A stretch of 10,180 bases of DNA from contig CAZWNV010000107.1 of assembly GCA_964635265.1 (NCBI GenBank), positions 1 through 10,180 of the forward strand, read 5' to 3'. This DNA is from M55B175 sp964635265 (GTDB lineage Bacteria; Desulfobacterota; Desulfobacteria; Desulfobacterales; Desulfosalsimonadaceae). Below the pieces are notes generated by a model that was given only the letters and a program-made list of their open reading frames with translations, was not told the origin of the DNA and ran no database searches. Numbering within the stretch: position 1 is the first letter of the stretch; each line of letters opens with the position of its first letter. Positions 1 to 6,314 of the stretch are shown piece by piece. Made by a program: the position numbers and the translations under genes.

Positions 1-2
1 AC

Positions 3-1412
3 GCGTTCGAGCGCGACTTGGGCGCCGATCCGACCGAGGTCGACGACTCGCTCGGCAACACCCATCTGATCACCACCTATTTCACCAAAACCGGCAGCAA
101 CAACTGGGAGTACCACCAGACCGTGCCGGCAGCGGATATCAACAACGCAAGCGACAACCCCACGAACGGGCTGGCAACACTTTCCGGCGATCCGGTAAGC
201 ACCCCCTCGGCAGACCCCCCGGATCTTTTTGTCAACGGGACCCAGCTTGGCAGTGTGGATACAACCACCGGCAACCTGGCCCAGTCCTGGGCGGACGCCA
301 TTGCAGCCGCGGGCAGTACCGGGGATACCAACGTGACGACAACGGTCAACAGCGCCAGCACCGGGCAGCTTGGCAATTTTGCCGCCACTGCGGATCCCGG
401 TGATGATAATTCCTACACCCTCGAGCTCGATGTGAACGGGACCACGACCACGATCCTCGACCAAACCGGCGGGGTGGACGGTGGTGCCGTGGATGCGGAT
501 TCGGTTGACGCGGCCCTGGCCTCCCTGGATGCCGACGGCGACGGGGTCCTGGATGGCAACTCCAACATCGAGTATTCGGGCACCGCTGCTGCCGGCAACC
601 TGACCTTCATGACGGCGGACGGCAGTGACCTGACAATCACCGAGACGCTGGGCGGCGATGCCACAGGCGGTTTCACCGGCACCCTTGCCGGCGGCTCCCA
701 AACCACGTACGGCAGCCTGGATGTTGCCTGTAACGCGGACCTGGAGCTGACCGGGGCGGATGCGGCAAACGCAGGGTTTACGGGCACCACCAGCGCGACC
801 TATGATCCCACCATGGTGGAGGTCAACAACGGCAGCTTCAGTTTTAATCCGCAGGGGCAGCTGGCCGAGATCACCCGCTCGGACGGCACCACCGTCTCCC
901 CGGAGGATTCCACCTGGCCGAACGTCCATATCTCCGCGGGCAACCTGGACTGGAACAACGGGGCGGACGCCACCCAGGATGTCACCTACGAGATGAACAT
1001 CACCCAGTTTGCCACGGACTCCAAGGTGGTGACCCAGCAGGCCAACGGCTATACCTCCGGCTACCTTACCGACCTGGCCGTCGACAAGGAGGGCACGATC
1101 ACCGCCACGTATTCCAACGGCGAGACCCGGGATATGGCCAGGCTGGCGCTCGGCAAGTTCTCCAATAACAACGGGCTGGAAAAGCTCGGCAAAAACCTCT
1201 ACCAGGCCACCAATGACTCCGGGCCGGCAGATGTGGGCATGCCGGGCTCGGGTGTCGGAAAAATATTCTCCAACTCGCTGGAGCAGTCAACGGTTGACAT
1301 AGCCGAGGAGTTTACCAAGATGATCACGACCCAGCGCTCATTCCAGGCCAATTCCAGGACCATCACCACCACGGACGAGATGTTGAACGAGGTGATCAAC
1401 ATGAAGCGCTGA
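3..1412 (+). CDS. flgE: Flagellar hook protein FlgE, C-terminal part (5' end outside window)
   Basis: FlgE is exported by the flagellar secretion system and polymerises into the hook, the universal joint between rod and filament. The reading frame is open from base 3, so the start lies upstream; a TTG at 18 is only an internal codon. Near the start, SLGNTHLITTYFTKTG resembles the opening of the FlaE/D2 hook domain. The last ~45 residues, with SLEQSTVDIAEEFTKMI and TTQRSFQANSRTI, are the conserved C-terminal helix shared by rod and hook proteins. Just before it, the stretch from TDLAVDKEGTITATYSNGE to LALGKF is typical of the hook D1 region. Between these lies a long acidic, Thr/Gly/Asp-rich insert (about 150-850) with two similar modules, each beginning with a VNGT strand, and an EF-hand-like DADGDGVLD loop. 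The hook core is secure. The insert is variable surface sequence whose role I cannot tell. A terminator follows the gene, so it ends an upstream operon. Confidence 0.95.
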   Translation, partial: AFERDLGADPTEVDDSLGNTHLITTYFTKTGSNNWEYHQTVPAADINNASDNPTNGLATLSGDPVSTPSADPPDLFVNGTQLGSVDTTTGNLAQSWADAIAAAGSTGDTNVTTTVNSASTGQLGNFAATADPGDDNSYTLELDVNGTTTTILDQTGGVDGGAVDADSVDAALASLDADGDGVLDGNSNIEYSGTAAAGNLTFMTADGSDLTITETLGGDATGGFTGTLAGGSQTTYGSLDVACNADLELTGADAANAGFTGTTSATYDPTMVEVNNGSFSFNPQGQLAEITRSDGTTVSPEDSTWPNVHISAGNLDWNNGADATQDVTYEMNITQFATDSKVVTQQANGYTSGYLTDLAVDKEGTITATYSNGETRDMARLALGKFSNNNGLEKLGKNLYQATNDSGPADVGMPGSGVGKIFSNSLEQSTVDIAEEFTKMITTQRSFQANSRTITTTDEMLNEVINMKR

Positions 1413-1443
1413 CGGGCAAGTCAAAAATTTGTCCATTTTCCTG

Positions 1444-1470
1444 AGGCCGGTCCATGCGACCGGCCTTTTT
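1444..1470 (+). terminator. Rho-independent terminator after flgE
   Basis: A perfect 9-bp GC-rich stem, AGGCCGGTC (1444-1452) with GACCGGCCT (1458-1466), closes a 5-nt loop. It is followed directly by a T run (1466-1470). It lies 31 nt after the flgE stop and before the motA promoter, so it separates the hook operon from the motA operon. Confidence 0.88.
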
Positions 1471-1536
1471 GTATTCGCCCGCGCCCGGCTGTTCCGGCTG
1501 CCGCGAAGACTCCCCCGGCCATGCTCTTCCGGCTTT

Positions 1537-1552
1537 TGGTATGGAGCTTGCA
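1537..1552 (+). promoter_or_regulatory. Sigma-54 (-24/-12) promoter of the motA operon
   Basis: The sequence TGGTATGGAGCTTGCA has GG and GC exactly 10 nt apart and an intact TTGCA -12 element, against the RpoN consensus TGGCACG-N4-TTGCW. Transcription would begin near 1563, about 20 nt before the motA ATG, leaving just enough room for the AAGGAG ribosome site at 1568-1573. Its place between the flgE terminator and motA is what a true promoter would show. Sigma-54 control of flagellar operons, with an enhancer-binding activator of the FlrC/FleQ type, is known in Vibrio, Pseudomonas and deltaproteobacteria. The activator gene is not in this window. Confidence 0.75.
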
Positions 1553-1582
1553 AAGGGAAAAGAGCAAAAGGAGTTCGTGCCT

Positions 1583-2353
1583 ATGGATTTCTCGACATTT
1601 GTGGGTCTCATTGCTGCATTCGGGCTGATGCTGATTGCCATTATGAGCGGCAGCAGCATCATGGTGTTTTTTGAGCCGCAGTCGCTCATGATCGTGTTCG
1701 GCGGAACACTGGGCGCGCTGTTGGTGCACTACCCGTTCGGCGAGGTGGCACGCGCCTTTGCCGTGGCGCAGAAAACCGTTTTCTTCAAGGATACCCCGCC
1801 TACCCAGCTGATCAGTCAGCTCACCGAGTTTGCCGGCAAAGCGCGGAAAGAGGGCCTTCTTTCCCTGCAGTCCATGGCCAAGAATGTGGAGGATCCCTTC
1901 CTGGTAAAGGGCCTGCAGCTGGCTGCAGACGGTCATGAGCCGGAAACCCTGGAGCAGATGATGATCCGCGAGATCGATTATATCCGGGAGCGGCACGAGA
2001 GCGGGGCGGAGATTTTTTCTTCCCTGGGCACCTATTCTCCGGCCATCGGCATGGTGGGAACGCTTATCGGGCTGGTGCAGATGCTCCAATCCATGAATGA
2101 TCCGTCCACCATCGGGCCGGCCATGGCGATTGCCCTGCTCACCACGCTCTATGGCTCTGTTCTGGCCAATGTCATTTTTTTGCCCATGTCCGGCAAGCTC
2201 AAAACCCGGTCGCAGTCCGAGCTTCTGAAAAAAGAGCTGATTGTGGAAGGCATGAATTCCATACTGGCCGGGGAAAACCCCCGGGTCATGGAGCAGAAGC
2301 TTCATGTCTACCTGCAGCCCAAGGAGCGGGAAAGCGTGTTCAAGAAGAAATAG
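1583..2353 (+). CDS. motA: Flagellar stator ion-channel protein MotA (PomA-like), 256 aa
   Basis: MotA forms the five-subunit ring of the stator around MotB in the inner membrane and turns ion flow into torque on FliG. Four membrane segments are visible: about residues 2-22, 33-50, 145-168 and 178-202. A cytoplasmic loop (about 51-144) includes the basic patch around R88, which in the family contacts the rotor. The pore-lining blocks PAIGMVGTLIGLVQML (153-168) and GPAMAIALLTTLYG (178-191) are strongly conserved, and the C-terminal ENPRVMEQ motif is typical of the PomA branch. Thr at 160 and 187/188 match, by recalled alignment, the Thr residues of sodium-type PomA, so sodium drive is inferred. 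The frame is open from 1454, but that ATG lies in the terminator loop and would add 43 non-family residues. ATG 1583 has AAGGAG at 1568-1573 and the usual family N-terminus (MDFSTFVGL). Confidence 0.96.
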   Translation: MDFSTFVGLIAAFGLMLIAIMSGSSIMVFFEPQSLMIVFGGTLGALLVHYPFGEVARAFAVAQKTVFFKDTPPTQLISQLTEFAGKARKEGLLSLQSMAKNVEDPFLVKGLQLAADGHEPETLEQMMIREIDYIRERHESGAEIFSSLGTYSPAIGMVGTLIGLVQMLQSMNDPSTIGPAMAIALLTTLYGSVLANVIFLPMSGKLKTRSQSELLKKELIVEGMNSILAGENPRVMEQKLHVYLQPKERESVFKKK

Positions 2354-2365
2354 GGATATCCGGTA

Positions 2366-3124
2366 ATGGCGGCAAGGCGAAGAAAAAAATCCAACAAATC
2401 CTCAGGGCCCTCGGCTCCCGCCTGGATGGTGACCTACAGCGACATGGTCACCCTGCTGCTGACCTTTTTCGTACTCATGCTGTCCATGGCGGAGATGAAC
2501 AAGGTCAAGTTTGAACGCGCGGCGATATCGCTGAGGGGGGCGTTCGGCGTCATGGAGACCGAACCCCGTCCCAAACCCCGAACGGACGCGGTGCTGCCCG
2601 AGATGGGAGCGATTTCCTACGACATGCTCCAGCGCGTCTACGATGAGATGCTGCGGGACCTGAAACAGCTGGATCTGAAAGAGGATATTGAACTGGTAAA
2701 AAACCGGGGCGCCATTGTTTTGCGGGTGAAGGAGAAGATCCTTTTCGCCTCGGGCTCTTCGCGCCTCAAGCAGGAAGCCGCCCCGGTCCTGCGCAAGGTG
2801 GCGGACCTGGTGGAGCCGCTGCCGTTTCACATGCGCATCGAGGGGCATACGGATTCCGTGCCCTATGGGCCCGCAGATGCCACAAACTGGGATCTGTCCG
2901 TGCAGCGGGCGGTTACCGTGCTCAAGTTCTTTGCCAAAAACCAGCTGCTTGCCCTCGACCGCCTCTCGGCCGTGGGCTACGGGGACCAGAAACCCCTGGT
3001 CCCCAATGATTCCGAAAAAAACAGGGCGTTGAACCGGCGTGTGGAGTTTGTTTTGGAATCCGCCGGGGAGTATGAGGATTCACTGCCGTATCTGATTGAT
3101 TCCAGCCGGCAGCTGCCCTTTTAA
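2366..3124 (+). CDS. motB: Flagellar stator protein MotB (PomB-like), 252 aa
   Basis: MotB forms the dimeric core of the stator. Its single membrane helix carries the ion-binding aspartate and its periplasmic domain anchors the complex to peptidoglycan. After a basic N-terminus (RRRKK) comes WMVTYSDMVTLLLTFFVLML (20-39), in which D26 is the conserved ion-binding residue. A plug/linker region follows (about 50-110). An OmpA-like peptidoglycan-binding domain spans about 125-231, with FASGSS, EGHTDSVP (159-166), NWDLSVQRA (174-182) and NRRVEF (223-228). Length is ordinary. The gene starts 12 nt after motA; the ribosome site AGGGA overlaps the motA stop, which suggests translational coupling in equal production with MotA. 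A 44-nt gap leads to fliL. Confidence 0.96.
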   Translation: MAARRRKKSNKSSGPSAPAWMVTYSDMVTLLLTFFVLMLSMAEMNKVKFERAAISLRGAFGVMETEPRPKPRTDAVLPEMGAISYDMLQRVYDEMLRDLKQLDLKEDIELVKNRGAIVLRVKEKILFASGSSRLKQEAAPVLRKVADLVEPLPFHMRIEGHTDSVPYGPADATNWDLSVQRAVTVLKFFAKNQLLALDRLSAVGYGDQKPLVPNDSEKNRALNRRVEFVLESAGEYEDSLPYLIDSSRQLPF

Positions 3125-3168
3125 CCGCTTTTTTACCATCAGCACGAGACAAAAAGGAGAGTCGGGAG

Positions 3169-3690
3169 ATGGCCAAGGATACGGATAAGGAAAAAGGCAA
3201 AGAAAAAGAAACCCAGGAGAAGCAGGGGAAAAGCAAAAACAAAATTTTTCTCATCGGCCTGCCGGTCCTGGTGGTGCTGATTTTTGCGGGCGCGGCAGGC
3301 GCGTATTTTCTGGGCGCATTCGGCGGTTCAGGAGGATCTGCGGCAAAAGCGGATGCCGCCCGGGTGGAGACGGAGAAAAAGAAAGACCTGGGGCCCCTGC
3401 TGGAGATGGAGGATCTGGTCGTCAACATTATGCACAAGGACAGCACCCGCTTTCTCAAGGTGGGCATTACCCTCGAGGCGGCGGACAAGGAGAGCAAAAA
3501 GGCCATTGAGCGGCGCATGCCGCAGATCACGGATGCTGTGCTGCTGCTGGTGGGCAACAGGACCTTTGACGACATCAAGGATCTGCAGGGGAAAATGCAG
3601 CTGAAGGCCGATCTGCTGGCCCGCATCCAGGAGCTCTCCGGCAAGGGAAAAGTTGCGGATATCTATTTTACGGATTTTGTCGTCCAATAA
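3169..3690 (+). CDS. fliL: Flagellar basal body-associated protein FliL, 173 aa
   Basis: FliL is a single-pass inner-membrane protein that surrounds or supports the MotAB stator and helps the motor work under load. The N-terminal ~25 residues are a highly charged Lys/Glu tail, followed by one membrane helix (about 26-48, FLIGLPVLVVLIFAGAAGAYFLG), a Gly/Ala linker and a periplasmic domain. That domain includes LLEMEDLVVNI, RFLKVGITLEA and the terminal KVADIYFTDFVVQ, all typical of the family. Start choice: ATG 3169 with AAAAAGGAGA at 3151-3160. Its position after motAB and before fliM is the classic one. Function is assigned from family and context; sequence conservation in FliL is modest, but the fit is good over the full length. 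Confidence 0.93.
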   Translation: MAKDTDKEKGKEKETQEKQGKSKNKIFLIGLPVLVVLIFAGAAGAYFLGAFGGSGGSAAKADAARVETEKKKDLGPLLEMEDLVVNIMHKDSTRFLKVGITLEAADKESKKAIERRMPQITDAVLLLVGNRTFDDIKDLQGKMQLKADLLARIQELSGKGKVADIYFTDFVVQ

Positions 3691-3702
3691 CAGGAGCTGG
3701 CT

Positions 3703-4725
3703 GTGGAACGGATTTTAAACCAGGACGAGATTGACGAGCTGCTGGCCGCCTTTGACGAGGGCGAGATCGATGCCCGCCTGGGCTCTGAGGCGACGGAGGA
3801 GGGGAAGCAGTCCGCTTCTGCTGCGGCATCGCGGCCCAAAAGCGTCACGAGCATCGATCTGACCAAGGGGCAGAACTACAGCAAGTGGCGGATTGCCAAC
3901 CTGGACATCGTGTTCAACTCCTTCGCCCGCTATTATTCCATTGCGCTGACAAACAGCCTGCAGCAGGGGGCAACGCTTACCAAGGGAGAGGTGGAATCCC
4001 GCTTTTTTGAGGATTTCTTGTACAGCCTGCAGAATCCCGGGGTACTGGGTGCCTTCTCCCTGGATCCCCTCAAGGGCTCCGGTCTTTTCGTGTTTGACCG
4101 CAATCTTTGTTTCGGCCTGGTGGAGGTTCTTTTCGGCATGTCGGCGGCAAGCGATTTTGTTCTTCCGGACAGGGAAGTCACGGCCATTGAGGCCAACATC
4201 CTCCGTTCCCTGCTCAGCGAGGCCTGCCGGGTGTTTAACCGCGCTTTTGGGGCCCTCGATACGATTACATCCAGCATTTACCGGGTGGATACCAACCCCC
4301 GGATGGTCAATATTCTGGCACCGGACACAGAGGTGATCCAGGTCAGTTTCAAGGTGGAACTTGCAGGGCTGGAGGGGGAAATCCTGCTGATTATCCCCTA
4401 TTTTTCCCTGGAGCCCTACAAGGACAAACTCCGGGATGGCGGCCTGCAGCTGGATGAAGAGAAAAAGGAGAACAAGTGGGCCGGGATGCTGGAGAAAGAG
4501 CTAAAGGAGATGGAGATTCCCGTATCCGCCGTATGGGGCGAGCTGCAGCTCACCATTCAGGAAATTTTAAGCCTGGAGGCCGGCGATATCGTCGGTTTCG
4601 ATTATGACGAGGATATGCCCATCGAGATCGTGGCCGGCAGAAAGACCAAGTTCCGCGGCCAGCCGGGCGTCCGCAGCGGAAAAAAGGTGGTCCGCGTGGG
4701 CAAAAAGGAACCCATAGGAGATTAG
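3703..4725 (+). CDS. fliM: Flagellar motor switch protein FliM, 340 aa
   Basis: FliM links FliG to FliN in the cytoplasmic C-ring and receives CheY-P to reverse rotation. The N-terminal ILNQDEIDELLAAF (4-17) is the CheY-P binding peptide. A flexible acidic linker runs to about residue 45, the CheC-like middle domain covers about 50-235, and the SpoA (FliN-like) C-terminal domain about 265-335. The start is GTG 3703, placed 6 nt after CAGGAG (3691-3696); it gives exactly the family N-terminus and no ATG would keep the CheY motif. One oddity: the usual GGxG loop of the middle domain, which contacts FliG, reads FGMSAASD (144-151). Overall length and the rest of the fold are normal, so the gene appears functional. 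It begins 12 nt after fliL and leads directly into fliN. Confidence 0.96.
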   Translation: MERILNQDEIDELLAAFDEGEIDARLGSEATEEGKQSASAAASRPKSVTSIDLTKGQNYSKWRIANLDIVFNSFARYYSIALTNSLQQGATLTKGEVESRFFEDFLYSLQNPGVLGAFSLDPLKGSGLFVFDRNLCFGLVEVLFGMSAASDFVLPDREVTAIEANILRSLLSEACRVFNRAFGALDTITSSIYRVDTNPRMVNILAPDTEVIQVSFKVELAGLEGEILLIIPYFSLEPYKDKLRDGGLQLDEEKKENKWAGMLEKELKEMEIPVSAVWGELQLTIQEILSLEAGDIVGFDYDEDMPIEIVAGRKTKFRGQPGVRSGKKVVRVGKKEPIGD

Positions 4726-4728
4726 GCA

Positions 4729-5079
4729 ATGGCAGAGACAAAAGACAATGAACAGGCAAAGGAGCAGGAAAAGGCTGCATCCACCGGCGCGGAGACCTCA
4801 AGCGGCGCTCAGGCGGAGACAAAAGGGATCGAGTTCCTGCTCGATGTTCCCCTGGAAGTCACCGTCGAGGTGGGCCGCACCCGAATGCTGGTCAAGGACT
4901 TCCTCCAGTTAAAGGAAGGCGGCGTGATTGAGCTCGACAAGCTGGCGGATGAGCCCCTGGATCTGTACGTGAATTCGCGGCTGATAGCCCGCGGCGAGGC
5001 CGTGGTGGTCAATGAGAAGTTCGGGCTGCGCCTGATCGACGTGGTCAGCACCTCGGAGCGTCTGGAGAAATTGAGGTAG
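4729..5079 (+). CDS. fliN: Flagellar motor switch protein FliN, 116 aa
   Basis: FliN forms the lower ring of the C-ring with FliM and also helps dock the export ATPase complex through FliH. The first ~33 residues are a polar Glu/Thr/Ala-rich tail. A single SpoA domain follows, with EFLLDVPLEVTVEVGRTRM, LKEGGVIELDKLADEPLDL, VNSRLIARGEAVVVNEKFG and LRLIDVVS, which together match the FliN core closely. It starts 3 nt after the fliM stop, with its AGGAG (4716-4720) inside the end of fliM, so translation of the two C-ring proteins is likely coupled. Length is usual for a short FliN; there is no CheC-like extension as in FliY. Confidence 0.96.
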   Translation: MAETKDNEQAKEQEKAASTGAETSSGAQAETKGIEFLLDVPLEVTVEVGRTRMLVKDFLQLKEGGVIELDKLADEPLDLYVNSRLIARGEAVVVNEKFGLRLIDVVSTSERLEKLR

Positions 5080-5085
5080 AAGCTT

Positions 5086-5469
5086 ATGGCACGCCTGCTG
5101 TTTCTCATCCTTCTGCTCTATCCCGGCGTTGTGCTTGCGGCCGAGCCCGAGCCGGTGAATCTGTTTCATTCCGGTCTCAAGCTCTTTATCGGCATGGCGA
5201 TTGTCGTGGGCTTGATGCTGGCCTTTCACGTCATTCACCGCAAGGGATTCCGCTTCCTGGAAAACCGCCATGCCGGCCGTATCCGGATCATGGAGAGCCG
5301 GCCGGTGGGGGGGCGCAAAACCCTTGTCCTGGTGGAAGTAGAAGGGGAAAAACTCCTGCTCGGCCTTGGAAGTGACCGGGTGAACTGCCTCCACCATTTT
5401 GCCGGGGCAGGCGGCAGCCGGTTTGACAGAGAACTCGAGGAACAGGCGGAGGCGGAGGCGGAGGTATGA
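5086..5469 (+). CDS. fliO: Flagellar biosynthesis protein FliO, 127 aa
   Basis: FliO is a small membrane protein that helps FliP assemble into the export gate and is not itself part of the final channel. Residues 1-18 (ARLLFLILLLYPGVVLA) look like a signal peptide or first membrane helix. A second hydrophobic segment (about 33-47) is followed by a cytoplasmic part with MESRPVGGRKTLVLVEVEGEKLLLGL, the conserved signature of the family. The C-terminus ends in an acidic EAEAEAEV tail encoded by a GGCGGA hexamer repeat. FliO sequences diverge quickly, but position between fliN and fliP plus this signature make the call firm. Its TGA overlaps the fliP start (ATGA), indicating coupled translation. 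Confidence 0.9.
   Translation: MARLLFLILLLYPGVVLAAEPEPVNLFHSGLKLFIGMAIVVGLMLAFHVIHRKGFRFLENRHAGRIRIMESRPVGGRKTLVLVEVEGEKLLLGLGSDRVNCLHHFAGAGGSRFDRELEEQAEAEAEV
5445..5465 (+). repeat. GGCGGA hexamer repeat forming three Shine-Dalgarno copies before fliP
   Basis: Three perfect GGCGGA units (5445-5462) create GGAGG at 5448-5452, 5454-5458 and 5460-5464, just upstream of the fliP ATG at 5466. The middle copy has the best spacing (7 nt); the last is only 1 nt away. The same bases encode the acidic end of FliO. As the unit is 6 bp, gain or loss of a copy would keep the fliO frame. Confidence 0.7.
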
Positions 5470-6221
5470 AGCGCAGTGTCTTCACTTTGGCAGCAGCCGC
5501 GGCCGCAGGGCTGCTCCTGCTATGGGCGGGCGGGGCGGCAGCCCAGGAAGTGCCGAGTGTATCCTTCAACATGGCCGAATCCGCCGGACCGCAGCAGGTT
5601 TCCACGGTTCTGCAGATCATGATGCTGCTGACCGTACTTTCCATGGCCCCCGCCATTTTGCTGATGACCACCTCCTTTATCCGGATCGTGGTGGTGCTCT
5701 CCTTTCTGCGCCAGGCCATGGGCACGCAGCAGATGCCGCCCAACCAGATTATCATCGGGCTGGCCATGTTCTTGACATTTTTTATCATGGCCCCGGTTTT
5801 CTCGCAGATCAACCAGACGGCCCTGCAGCCCTATTTGAATGAAAAAATCGGCGGTAAACAGGCGTTGACGAAAGCGGCAAGCCCCATGCGGGAGTTTATG
5901 TTCGGCCAGGTGCGGGAAGCCGACCTTCAGTTGATGACCCGTCTTTCGGAGAAGGAGGCTCCCGCGGACCGCTCGGAGGTCTCCACCCTGACCCTGATTC
6001 CCGCCTTCATGCTCTCCGAGTTAAAGCGGGCCTTTCAGATCGGCTTTATGATTTTTGTGCCTTTTCTGGTGATCGACATGATTACCGCCTCGGTTCTGAT
6101 GACCATGGGCATGCTGATGCTGCCGCCAATTATCATTTCCCTGCCCTTTAAGGTGCTCCTGTTTGTCCTGGTGGACGGCTGGAACCTGATAGCGGGCTCG
6201 CTGATGCAGGGATTTTATTGA
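5466..6221 (+). CDS. fliP: Flagellar export gate protein FliP, 251 aa
   Basis: FliP is the main subunit (five copies) of the FliPQR export channel at the base of the flagellum. A cleavable signal peptide is visible at 1-26, ending GGAAA before QEVPS, as is usual for FliP. Hydrophobic segments lie at about 48-68, 92-113, 190-213 and 218-247, with a periplasmic loop around 115-185. Two family signatures are intact: PAFMLSELKRAFQIGF (179-194) and PFLVIDMITASVLM (199-212). FIRIVVVLSFLRQAMG (71-86) is also strongly conserved. ATG 5466 overlaps the fliO stop and is preceded by repeated GGAGG. The stop codon is the first three bases of the 8-bp repeat array that fills the gap to fliQ. Confidence 0.97.
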   Translation: MKRSVFTLAAAAAAGLLLLWAGGAAAQEVPSVSFNMAESAGPQQVSTVLQIMMLLTVLSMAPAILLMTTSFIRIVVVLSFLRQAMGTQQMPPNQIIIGLAMFLTFFIMAPVFSQINQTALQPYLNEKIGGKQALTKAASPMREFMFGQVREADLQLMTRLSEKEAPADRSEVSTLTLIPAFMLSELKRAFQIGFMIFVPFLVIDMITASVLMTMGMLMLPPIIISLPFKVLLFVLVDGWNLIAGSLMQGFY

Positions 6222-6258
6222 GGGACTGAGGGATTGAGGGATTGAGGGATTGAGAGGG
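6219..6258 (+). repeat. Tandem 8-bp repeat, TGAGGGAT, between fliP and fliQ
   Basis: Four consecutive units (6219-6226 TGAGGGAC, then three exact TGAGGGAT at 6227, 6235 and 6243) are followed by a degenerate fifth (6251-6258). The first unit supplies the fliP TGA stop. The rest of the spacer to fliQ (6259-6314) is purine-rich, with no terminator or recognisable promoter and no gene. Confidence 0.85.
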
Positions 6259-6314
6259 TTGAAGCGGGGTTGGGCAATAAGGATGAATTGGGGAAATAAG
6301 ACAGGAAGAAAACC

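Noticed and set aside
1454..1582. Extended motA reading frame starting at ATG 1454 (43 extra residues).
   Set aside because: The ATG lies in the loop of the flgE terminator and upstream of the sigma-54 promoter; the extra residues are unlike MotA, and ATG 1583 has a good ribosome site.
1421..2305. Long minus-strand open frame of 294 codons opposite motA.
   Set aside because: It is antisense to a well-conserved gene, rich in His/Gln/Arg as expected of a codon-bias shadow, and has no supporting signals.
3108..3137. Possible terminator at the end of motB (GGCAGCTGCC palindrome followed by T runs).
   Set aside because: The palindrome leaves only a 3-bp stem once a loop is allowed, and the downstream genes need read-through; fliL has no recognisable promoter of its own.
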